Positions 1-5,031 of a stretch of 5,938 bases of DNA are shown piece after piece. The position numbers and the translations under genes are program-made. The DNA is from Planctomycetales bacterium. GTDB taxonomy: Bacteria; Planctomycetota; Planctomycetia; Pirellulales; Thermoguttaceae. The notes beneath the pieces are model-generated. The model was not told where the DNA came from and made no database searches. It was given only the letters and a program-made list of their open reading frames with translations. Numbering within the stretch: position 1 is the stretch's first letter; the number at the start of each line of letters is the position of its first letter. The stretch covers positions 1 to 5,938 of the forward strand of contig SKJM01000529.1 in the NCBI GenBank assembly GCA_007122045.1, read 5' to 3'.

Positions 1-173
1 ACCCCGCACGCCGACCGCAGGATGCTCGCCGGGCATTGGCCAGGGGTGCCCATGCTGCGCATATCAAGCCCATCTGGTTTGTTCTGTTTGTTCCATTTTT
101 TCCGGCGCGGGATGCCCCCGGCTTGCCCGGGGTGAGGCTCACGTTCCTCGCTACGGCGATCCGCCGGGCCCGC
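1..173. other. Intergenic DNA with small palindromes, no supported gene
   Basis: I see no convincing gene here on either strand; the open frames entering from the left edge show no recognisable protein. A T-rich stretch at 77-101 contains a direct duplication of GTTTGTTC (77-84 and 86-93) followed by six T residues (96-101). It may be the tail of an upstream transcription unit, but no adjacent stable stem supports this. Next comes a GC hairpin, CCCCGG (116-121) pairing with CCGGGG (127-132) around a 5-nt loop, which runs directly into the short palindrome GTGAGGCTCAC (132-142). This compact pair looks like a dispersed palindromic repeat, but one copy in one window cannot prove that. Confidence 0.5.
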
Positions 174-201
174 TTGTGCAAACCGGCCGGCACGGTATGA
201 T
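174..201 (+). promoter_or_regulatory. Possible sigma-70-type promoter for the sugar kinase gene
   Basis: TATGAT (196-201) matches the -10 consensus TATAAT at five of six positions. TTGTGC (174-179) is a weak -35 match, with only TTG agreeing, and the spacer is 16 nt. Transcription would start near 207-209, placing the whole 24-bp inverted repeat at 221-291 inside the 5' leader of the kinase mRNA. Planctomycete promoters are poorly characterised, so this is only a candidate. Confidence 0.35.
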
Positions 202-220
202 ATTCGGTGCGGGCAACCCG

Positions 221-291
221 GTTGGAGTTCACGCTTTAGCGTGCGAACCAAGCACGTGCGTGACGCGGCACGCTAAAGCGTGAACTCCAAC
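221..291. repeat. Perfect 24-bp inverted repeat with 23-nt loop
   Basis: The arm at 221-244 (starts GTTGGAGTTCACGC) is the exact reverse complement of 268-291 (ends GCGTGAACTCCAAC). The 23-nt loop (245-267) contains the palindrome GCACGTGC (252-259). Each arm also holds its own near-palindrome, CACGCT-TT-AGCGTG (230-243 on the left), so the element can fold as one long stem or as two small hairpins. It lies 51 bp before the kinase start. It has no T tract and so is not a standard intrinsic terminator. It has the form of a dispersed intergenic palindromic element, and a degraded relative lies at 4877-4930. Confidence 0.9.
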
Positions 292-327
292 GGCCGGGCG
301 CGGGCCCGGGCGACCGAACACATGCAC

Positions 328-334
328 GGAAGGA
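328..334 (+). promoter_or_regulatory. Ribosome binding site that sets the kinase start
   Basis: GGAAGGA ends 8 nt before the ATG at 343. It favours this start over an in-frame GTG at 280, which lies inside the inverted repeat, and an in-frame ATG at 322, whose extra residues are low-complexity (RARARA) and unlike PfkB N-termini. Confidence 0.75.
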
Positions 335-342
335 ACCAATCC

Positions 343-1443
343 ATGGCCATACCACCACTGCGAAAACCCGAGGAGTGCAAGTACGACGTCCTGGCGCTGG
401 GCGAGGTGATGATCCGCCTCGACCCGGGCGACGAACGCATCCATACGACGCGGCATTTTCGCGCGTGGGAGGGCGGGGGCGAGTACAACGTGGCCCGCGG
501 ACTGAAACGCTGCTTCGGCAAGCGGTCGGCCGTGGCCACGGCCATCCCCGACAACCCGGTCGGCCGGCTGCTCGAAGACCTCATCTTCCAGGGCGGCGTG
601 GCAACGGAATACATCCGGTGGGTCCCGTTCGACGGCATTGGCCGCAAGGTGCGCGTGGGGTTGAACTTCACCGAGCGGGGGTTCGGCGTGCGGGCCGCCG
701 TGGGCTGCTCCGACCGCGGCCACAGCGCCGCGGCCCAAATCCAGAAGGGCGATTTCGACTGGGATGCCATCTTCGGCCGCGACGGCGTCCGATGGCTGCA
801 CACCGGCGGCATCTTCGCCGGGCTTTCCGACACGACCCCCGACGCCGTGCTCGAGGCGATGGCCGCCGCCAAGAAGCACGGCACCGTCGTCTCGTACGAC
901 CTGAACTACCGGCCGTCGCTATGGAAGGACATCGGCGGGCAGGAGAAGGCGCGGCAGGTCAACCGCGAGCTGGCCGCAATGGTCGACGTGATGATCGGCA
1001 ACGAGGAGGACTTTTCGGCGTCGCTGGGGTTCGAAGTCGAAGGGCTCGACGAACATTGCTCCAAGCTCGACCCGCGCAACTTCAAGAAGATGATCGAAGA
1101 GGCGGTCCGGGCGTTTCCCAACTTCTCGGCCGTCGCCACCACGCTGCGCAACGCCAAGACCGCCTCGGTGAACGATTGGGGCGCCATCCTGTACTGCGAC
1201 GGGGCGTTCCACGAGGCCGACCTGCGCGAGAACCTGGAAATTTACGACCGCGTCGGCGGTGGCGACAGCTTCGCCTCGGGCCTGATCTACGGGCTGATGG
1301 AAGGCAAAGGGCCGCAGGCCGCGGTCAACTACGGCGCCGCCCACGGGGCCCTGGCCATGACCACCCCCGGCGACACCACCACGGCCTCGCTGCGGGAGGT
1401 GGAGCGGGTGATGCAAGGGGGCGGCGCGCGCATCAGCCGGTAG
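343..1443 (+). CDS. kdgK: PfkB-family sugar kinase, probable 2-dehydro-3-deoxygluconokinase
   Basis: This is a 366-residue cytoplasmic kinase of the ribokinase/PfkB fold. It probably phosphorylates 2-keto-3-deoxygluconate with ATP, a step that feeds uronate or pectin breakdown products into the lower Entner-Doudoroff route. The N-terminus LALGEVMIRL opens the fold. GGGEYN (residues 44-49) matches the glycine-rich sugar-binding motif near the N-terminus. YDLNYRPSLW (185-194) and GNEED (219-223) are typical of KdgK-like members. DRVGGGD (302-308) is PfkB signature 2, with D308 as the expected catalytic base; the GGGD form is common in KdgK and differs from the GAGD of ribokinases. It is somewhat longer than many KdgK proteins. 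Substrate is inferred from motifs: another sugar acid or fructose cannot be excluded, and no aldolase or uronate gene is visible nearby. The amidase gene follows 55 bp downstream on the same strand. Confidence 0.9.
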   Translation: MAIPPLRKPEECKYDVLALGEVMIRLDPGDERIHTTRHFRAWEGGGEYNVARGLKRCFGKRSAVATAIPDNPVGRLLEDLIFQGGVATEYIRWVPFDGIGRKVRVGLNFTERGFGVRAAVGCSDRGHSAAAQIQKGDFDWDAIFGRDGVRWLHTGGIFAGLSDTTPDAVLEAMAAAKKHGTVVSYDLNYRPSLWKDIGGQEKARQVNRELAAMVDVMIGNEEDFSASLGFEVEGLDEHCSKLDPRNFKKMIEEAVRAFPNFSAVATTLRNAKTASVNDWGAILYCDGAFHEADLRENLEIYDRVGGGDSFASGLIYGLMEGKGPQAAVNYGAAHGALAMTTPGDTTTASLREVERVMQGGGARISR

Positions 1444-1485
1444 CCGGAATGGTTCCACTCGACCAAATGCAGCCGAGCCGAGGTA

Positions 1486-1490
1486 GGAGG
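1486..1490 (+). promoter_or_regulatory. Ribosome binding site of the amidase gene
   Basis: GGAGG lies 8 nt before the ATG at 1499, a close match to the Shine-Dalgarno consensus. It fixes the start and shows that the amidase has its own efficient translation signal within the 55-bp gap. I see no terminator in that gap. Confidence 0.8.
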
Positions 1491-1498
1491 TTTGCCCT

Positions 1499-2854
1499 AT
1501 GGCCACCCCCATTCGATCCCTTTGCGACGGCGCGCGGGGCGTTCGCGAAGGCCGCCTGGAACCGACGGCGTGGCTCGAGGACTGCCTGGACCGAATCCAA
1601 AGGCTCGACACACGGCTTCGCGCCTGGGTGACGGTCGACGAGGTCGGAGCCCGCCGCGCGGCGGAAGCCCGCACCCGGGAAGCGGCCCGCGGCGAGTTTC
1701 GCGGGCCGCTGCACGGCGTGCCGGTGGGCATCAAGGACATCATCGACGTGGCGGGCCTGCCGACCGGGGCCGGATCGCCGTTGAGAGAGGGGTGCATCGC
1801 AAGCGAGGATGCCCCGCTGGTGGCTCGGCTTCGGGCCGCGGGGGCCGTGGTGGTGGGGAAGACGGTGACGGTCGAGTTCGCCTGCTTCGATCCCTCGTCC
1901 ACGCGCAACCCCTGGGACCCCCAACTTCGCCGCACCCCGGGCGGCTCGAGCAGCGGGTCGGCCGCGGCGGTGGCGGCGGGCATGTGCGCGGGGGCGGTCG
2001 GAACGCAAACCGGCGGCTCGCTGGTCCGCCCGGCAAGCTACTGTGGAATCGCCGCCCTGAAGCCCACGTTCGGCCGGGTCCCCACCGAGGGCATGGTGCC
2101 GGTCAGTTACCACCTCGACCACCCCGGCCCGATGGCCCGGTGGAGCGACGACTTGGCGTTGCTCTGGCAGGGTCTTTGCGGTGCGAAGGGTATTGCGCCA
2201 TCCGGTGTGGGGGTTCCGGTAGAGTCCGGCGGACATCCCGGGCTGCTTTCGCCGCCCCGGCTGGGGTGGATCGAGCTATTCGCCGAATATGCCGACGCGA
2301 CGATCCGCCAGGCGTTCCAAGCGGCGTTGGCGACGCTTGGCGAGGCGGGCGCATCGATCGTCCCGGCCGGGTTCCCCGAGCCGCTGGCGTGCATCCAGGC
2401 CTGGCATCGGCGGATCATGGCCGTCGAGGCGGCGGCCTACCACCGCGCCCCCTTCGCCGCCCACCGGGAGCAGTACGGCCCGATGATTACCGAGTTGCTC
2501 GATGAGGGGCTGGGCATTTCGGGAGTGGATTACGCCGAGGCCCTCGCCTGGCAGCGGCAATTCCGCCCGCGGGTGGCAGGGCTTCTGGCCGACTGCCACG
2601 CGCTGATCGTCCCTGCAACCGATACCACGGCGCCGCCCACCCTGGAAACCACCGGCAGCAACCTGTTTCAGGCCCCGTTCAGTTGCGCGGGCCTGCCGGT
2701 GGTTTCGCTTCCGTTGGGCTTGGCGTCCGACGGCATGCCGGCCGCCGTGCAGCTTGTCGGGCGGGCCGATTCGGAAGACGAACTGCTGGCCGTCGCCCGC
2801 TGGTGTGAACAGCAGTTCGGCTTCGGTGCACAACCCCCGGAGCCTGCGGTATAA
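1499..2854 (+). CDS. Amidase signature family hydrolase
   Basis: This 451-residue protein belongs to the amidase signature (AS) family, serine hydrolases that cleave C-N amide bonds through a Ser-cisSer-Lys triad. The triad is visible: K79 in VGIKDIID, the cis-serine S150 at the head of GGSSSGS (148-154), and the nucleophile S174 in GTQTGGSLVRPAS. The 24-residue spacing between the two serines is that of the family. The C-terminal PFSCAGLPVVSLPLG and PAAVQLVG segments are also conserved AS features, and the length is usual. There is no signal peptide, so it is probably cytoplasmic. It is unlikely to be the true GatA of the tRNA amidotransferase, because no gatB or gatC lies beside it and several GatA positions differ (TQTGGSLVRP rather than SDTGGSIRQP). 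The substrate cannot be read from sequence. It may share a transcript with the upstream kinase, but no metabolic link is evident. Confidence 0.93.
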   Translation: MATPIRSLCDGARGVREGRLEPTAWLEDCLDRIQRLDTRLRAWVTVDEVGARRAAEARTREAARGEFRGPLHGVPVGIKDIIDVAGLPTGAGSPLREGCIASEDAPLVARLRAAGAVVVGKTVTVEFACFDPSSTRNPWDPQLRRTPGGSSSGSAAAVAAGMCAGAVGTQTGGSLVRPASYCGIAALKPTFGRVPTEGMVPVSYHLDHPGPMARWSDDLALLWQGLCGAKGIAPSGVGVPVESGGHPGLLSPPRLGWIELFAEYADATIRQAFQAALATLGEAGASIVPAGFPEPLACIQAWHRRIMAVEAAAYHRAPFAAHREQYGPMITELLDEGLGISGVDYAEALAWQRQFRPRVAGLLADCHALIVPATDTTAPPTLETTGSNLFQAPFSCAGLPVVSLPLGLASDGMPAAVQLVGRADSEDELLAVARWCEQQFGFGAQPPEPAV

Positions 2855-2889
2855 TGAAAACGACACATAACGCGAGTCGCGGCAAGCTT

Positions 2890-2913
2890 GTAGGATGGAC
2901 ATTCTTGTCCGTC
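2890..2913. repeat. Inverted copy of the 29-bp repeat core
   Basis: These 24 bases match the reverse complement of 2980-3003 at 22 of 24 positions. The copy is itself a hairpin: GGACA (2897-2901) pairs with TGTCC (2906-2910) around a TTCT loop. It lies 35 bp after the amidase stop codon and 8 bp before the direct array, so it can also pair over a long distance with any of the forward copies. Confidence 0.85.
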
Positions 2914-2921
2914 ATCGGCTT

Positions 2922-3066
2922 GGTGAACAGGAATGTTGGTCCTACGGGGCGACGGACGGGAATGTTGGTCTTACGGGGCGACGGACAGCAATGTCCATCC
3001 TACCGGGCGACGGACAGCAATGTCCATCCTACCGGGCAACGGACAGCAATGTCCATCCTGCGGGCA
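2922..3066. repeat. Tandem array of five 29-bp repeats
   Basis: Copies begin at 2922, 2951, 2980, 3009 and 3038, with an exact 29-bp period and no spacers. Copies 3 to 5 are almost identical; copies 1 and 2 are diverged. Each unit carries a small palindrome. In copy 3, GGACA (2983-2987) pairs with TGTCC (2992-2996) around a GCAA loop. Copies 1 and 2 keep four pairs around a GGAA loop. Both loops fit the GNRA tetraloop pattern, so the transcribed RNA would be a row of capped hairpins. The array fills most of the gap between the amidase and PDZ-protein genes. Because 29 is not a multiple of three, each copy reads in a different frame, which argues against coding. Possible roles are mRNA 3'-end protection, attenuation, or a selfish repeat. 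Confidence 0.9.
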
Positions 3067-3097
3067 GACTCCGACCTACCCGATCACGCAACGTGCT

Positions 3098-3101
3098 GGA
3101 G
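3098..3101 (+). promoter_or_regulatory. Ribosome binding site that sets the PDZ-protein start
   Basis: GGAG lies 9 nt before the ATG at 3111. It supports that start over an in-frame ATG at 2895, which would add 72 residues encoded by the 29-bp repeat array and would bury the signal peptide. Confidence 0.65.
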
Positions 3102-3110
3102 ATTACTGAC

Positions 3111-3815
3111 ATGCTTCGCTCCCTTCTTTCAGGTGGTATCGCAGCGTTGATCTTGCTGGGTGGGGCCGGATGGCCGGCGCCTCGGGCGGCGGCCCAGTCG
3201 GTGCTGAAACGCCTGGAGCAGGAAATCCGCCGGCGCGTGGCCGAAGACCGGCCGGCGGCGGAGGCCGAATCCCCGCCAGAGCGGAGGCCGGGTTACCTGG
3301 GCGCAGTGGTCGACGACCGCCAGGACCTCGGTCGCGGGGCGCGCGTGCTGGAGGTGCGGCCCGAGGGCCCTGCCGACGCCGCCGGCCTGCGCCAGGGCGA
3401 TCTGATCACCGGCGCCGCCGGCGTGCGAGTACGGCAAACCGACGACCTGGCCGACATCCTCGCCGTGTTTCCCGCCGGGAGCCGGGTGACCCTCGACGTG
3501 CTCCGCGACGGGCGGGTGGCAAAGATCGACGTGGTGCTCGGGCAGCGCGATTCGCCGGCCGAGGAGCCGTTGCCGCCGCCCGAGGCCATCCCACCGCCGC
3601 TGCCCGACCCGCCGGCCGATCCCGTCGAGTTGCCCGACCTGCCTCCGCCGCCTGAGCCGGAAGCCCCCTCCCCCGATGCCGAGGGCGACCCCGCCGCGGA
3701 ACCTCCAACCCCGGAGCCGAACGAGCTGGAGCGCTTGCGGGCTCGGATTGCCGAACTGGAACGGCGGGTCGAGCAGTTGGAGCGGGCGATTGTCGATGCG
3801 ATCGAGCGGCAGTGA
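3111..3815 (+). CDS. Exported PDZ-domain protein with proline-rich linker and coiled coil
   Basis: The protein has 234 residues in four parts. Residues 1-28 form a signal peptide: a short basic start, a hydrophobic core IAALILLGGAG, and an AAA/Q cleavage-like site. Residues 61-146 form a PDZ domain, recognisable from GYLGAVV, the VRPEGPADAAGLRQGDLI core and the closing VTLDVLRDGRVAKIDVVLG strands, as in HtrA/DegP-type PDZ domains. Residues 147-203 are rich in proline and acidic residues and are probably disordered. Residues 204-234 form a coiled coil with hydrophobic a/d positions at L206, L209, I213, L216, V220, L223 and I227. There is no protease domain, so it is not an HtrA protease. It is likely to be periplasmic and oligomeric, binding the C-termini or loops of partner proteins, perhaps as an adaptor. 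The partner and exact role are unknown. A strongly charged helix (residues 31-47) follows the signal peptide. Confidence 0.85.
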   Translation: MLRSLLSGGIAALILLGGAGWPAPRAAAQSVLKRLEQEIRRRVAEDRPAAEAESPPERRPGYLGAVVDDRQDLGRGARVLEVRPEGPADAAGLRQGDLITGAAGVRVRQTDDLADILAVFPAGSRVTLDVLRDGRVAKIDVVLGQRDSPAEEPLPPPEAIPPPLPDPPADPVELPDLPPPPEPEAPSPDAEGDPAAEPPTPEPNELERLRARIAELERRVEQLERAIVDAIERQ

Positions 3816-3847
3816 CCTGTATAGCCCATGGACCACCGCTCCAGGCC

Positions 3848-3908
3848 GGGCAAGCACAAGTTGTGTACAACAACGAGGGTGGCGCGTGCCCGTGTCTTGC
3901 CCTTTCTT
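3848..3908 (+). terminator. Possible intrinsic terminator after the PDZ-protein gene
   Basis: GGGCAAG (3848-3854) pairs with CTTGCCC (3896-3902). Past a bulged T (3895), CAC (3855-3857) pairs with GTG (3892-3894). A T-rich tail TTTCTT (3903-3908) follows at once. The structure starts 33 bp after the stop codon. The loop is long (34 nt) but contains its own small palindrome, so this is plausible rather than certain. Confidence 0.4.
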
Positions 3909-4022
3909 CGCATTACCCCGGCTTTCTCACGTTGGGCTAAATTAATGTTGTCGCCCGTTTCGTGAAGGTTTTGTCCTGAATATTCCGATTGCAGAACAGG
4001 AGACGTCTAACCCGTAAGGCAA
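3909..4022. other. AT-richer stretch, possible promoter zone for the next gene
   Basis: Within the 282-bp gap, about 3931-3995 is clearly richer in A and T than the surroundings (for example CTAAATTAATG and TGAATATTCC). That would suit a promoter for the gene at 4098. I could not find a convincing -35/-10 pair with normal spacing, so no specific promoter is called. Confidence 0.3.
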
Positions 4023-4072
4023 GCGGTGCCCGCCGGACCGGTTCCCGGTCGTGGCGTCTTCGCGGGCACCGC
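4023..4072 (+). promoter_or_regulatory. Nested hairpin in the leader of the YTV-like gene
   Basis: GCGGTGCCCGC (4023-4033) is the exact reverse complement of GCGGGCACCGC (4062-4072). The enclosed loop holds a second perfect stem, GACCGG (4036-4041) with CCGGTC (4045-4050), closed by a TTC loop. The structure ends 14 nt before the ribosome binding site at 4087 and has no T tract. It could be a structured 5' leader or a repeat-derived palindrome. No known riboswitch class is recognised. Confidence 0.6.
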
Positions 4073-4086
4073 CCGTCTATCTTGCC

Positions 4087-4090
4087 GGAG
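4087..4090 (+). promoter_or_regulatory. Ribosome binding site that sets the YTV-like gene start
   Basis: GGAG lies 7 nt before the ATG at 4098. This start gives a clean signal peptide; an in-frame ATG further upstream, near 4026, lies inside the leader hairpin and would mask it. Confidence 0.65.
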
Positions 4091-4097
4091 CAAAGGA

Positions 4098-4742
4098 ATG
4101 CGAGTTTTCCGGTCGATCGTCTTGGCGTTTATCGCCTCTACTGTTGGGCTCGAAGGCGCCACCGCCGAGGTTCGCTATTACGAGCAGGACGGAATTACGT
4201 ATCGCGAAACACGGCAGGTGGTCGAGCGTCCGGTGTATCAAACGGAAATGCGGCCTACCACGCGAACCGTCTACCGGCAGGAACAGACAACCGAAATGCG
4301 CCAGACGGATCGCACGTGGTGGTCGCCCGTCGCGGAGCATGGGTACGAGGCGGTGTGGGTGGGGCGATGGAACCCGCTCGTGCAGCCCTATCTTGCGTAT
4401 CGGCCCACCACCCGCGTTCGTTGGGAAGCGCGTACCGAAACGGTCGAGCAACCAGTGACGATCAGCCGCTGGGTTCCCCAGGCGGAGACATCGGAGACGG
4501 CCGTGACGGTGCGGCGGATGGTGCCCGAGGAGATCATCAGCCGGGTGGCGGTGAGCGGTTCGGGCACAGCGGCGCCGGCTGCGGCCAGGACGGCCGGCCT
4601 GCCGCCGAGCGGCGCGTTGGCGCCGGTGCCGCGGCCGATGCCTGCAACGGGCCCGGTAGGCGGCGTTGCCCGGCTCGACAACGACCCCCCGCGGCACGGC
4701 GCGAATACGGCCTGGCGGCCTTCCACCCCCTCGACACGGTAA
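4098..4742 (+). CDS. Small exported protein with YTV-like repeats
   Basis: The 214-residue protein starts with a signal peptide (MRVFRSIVLAFIASTVG, cleavage-like site ATA/E at residue 23). The mature N-terminal half is rich in Tyr, Arg, Thr and Gln, with a duplicated VY...EMR...RT pattern (46-57 and 58-73). A tryptophan/tyrosine-rich core follows (74-109: TWW, VWVGRWNP, YLAYRPTTRVRW). Two 16-residue repeats come next, V120-A135 and V136-A151, sharing VT(I/V)xR(W/M)VP. These resemble the YTV motif (Pfam YTV), described from Rhodopirellula and largely restricted to planctomycetes, where it is associated with surface or cell-wall proteins. The last 60 residues are rich in Ala, Pro and Gly and probably disordered. 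There are no cysteines in the mature part. The family match is by eye, and a structural role in the envelope is inferred. No enzyme motif is visible. Confidence 0.8.
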   Translation: MRVFRSIVLAFIASTVGLEGATAEVRYYEQDGITYRETRQVVERPVYQTEMRPTTRTVYRQEQTTEMRQTDRTWWSPVAEHGYEAVWVGRWNPLVQPYLAYRPTTRVRWEARTETVEQPVTISRWVPQAETSETAVTVRRMVPEEIISRVAVSGSGTAAPAAARTAGLPPSGALAPVPRPMPATGPVGGVARLDNDPPRHGANTAWRPSTPSTR

Positions 4743-4814
4743 GCGAGCTTATCCATCAAGGCCATCCGTGTTCCGTCTGTGGAGCCGATCTGCCTGTCGG
4801 GCTGACGTCCATGT

Positions 4815-4851
4815 GCGGCCGCTTCGACATGCGGCCGCCGGTGCTTGTTTT
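4815..4851 (+). terminator. Possible terminator after the YTV-like gene
   Basis: Two identical self-complementary octamers, GCGGCCGC at 4815-4822 and 4831-4838, can pair to form an 8-bp GC stem with an 8-nt loop. A T-rich run, CTTGTTTT (4844-4851), follows six bases later. The hairpin starts 72 bp after the stop codon. The gap between stem and T run is longer than usual, so confidence is modest. Confidence 0.35.
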
Positions 4852-4876
4852 GGGGTCAGGAACGGACTTGCAGCAG

Positions 4877-4930
4877 GTTGGAGCCACGCCTTTAGGTGGA
4901 TTATCGACCCGGCTAAAGACGGGGATCCAA
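4877..4930. repeat. Degraded inverted repeat related to the 221-291 element
   Basis: The left arm 4878-4895 and right arm 4913-4930 are complementary at 15 of 18 positions around a 17-nt loop. The left side keeps the pattern GTTGGAG-N6-CTTTAG, exactly as at 221-239, and the right arm begins CTAAAG and ends in CCAA like the other element. It therefore looks like a second, decayed member of the same intergenic repeat family. Confidence 0.6.
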
Positions 4931-5018
4931 TGGGGCCAATTGCAACTCCGTTCGTACACCCGCTTGCTTTTGATCCTCGCCGTCGTTACCGTAGGGACAG
5001 ATAGAATACATCTTCCCT

Positions 5019-5023
5019 GGAGG
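5019..5023 (+). promoter_or_regulatory. Ribosome binding site of the discoidin-like gene
   Basis: GGAGG with 8 nt to the ATG at 5032. It is among the strongest Shine-Dalgarno sites in the window and fixes the start of a gene whose end is not visible. Confidence 0.8.
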
Positions 5024-5031
5024 CCCGTGCC

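Larger units (their letters stand above)
4743..5018. other. Intergenic region before the discoidin-like gene
   Basis: No supported gene. One frame stays open through this stretch, but it has no ribosome binding site or recognisable domain. The region holds a twin-palindrome hairpin (4815-4838) and a degraded inverted repeat (4877-4930). TAGAAT (5002-5007) is a fair -10 candidate for the next gene, but it lacks a matching -35 at 16-18 nt, so no promoter is called. Confidence 0.5.

Noticed and set aside
221..291. Intrinsic terminator for an upstream gene
   Set aside because: The stem is strong, but no T tract follows either arm, and a candidate promoter lies just before it.
280..342. Longer kinase start at GTG 280 or ATG 322
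   Set aside because: The added residues are low-complexity, GTG 280 lies in the right arm of the inverted repeat, and a good ribosome binding site serves ATG 343.
919..2236. Long open frames on the minus strand opposite the kinase and amidase genes
   Set aside because: They are expected in GC-rich coding DNA, show Arg/Pro/Gly-rich shadow composition and no domains, and lie opposite two well-supported genes.
1499..2854. Assignment of the amidase as GatA of the tRNA-dependent amidotransferase
   Set aside because: There are no gatB or gatC neighbours, and the nucleophile motif reads TQTGGSLVRP rather than the SDTGGSIRQP typical of GatA.
2922..3066. CRISPR array, suggested by the 29-bp repeat length
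   Set aside because: The copies are contiguous with no spacers, two are diverged, and no cas gene is present.
2895..3110. N-terminal extension of the PDZ protein from ATG 2895
   Set aside because: It would be encoded by the repeat array and would place the signal peptide 72 residues inside the protein.
2854..3150. A 98-codon frame starting at an ATG that overlaps the amidase stop codon (TAATG)
   Set aside because: The overlap looks like translational coupling, but the frame runs through the 29-bp repeat array, giving a different peptide in each copy, and it then overlaps the PDZ-protein signal peptide in another frame. No domain is recognisable.
3129..3913. Minus-strand open frames opposite the PDZ-protein gene
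   Set aside because: They consist of low-complexity Gly/Arg/Ser-rich sequence mirroring the proline-rich linker, with no domain or start signal.
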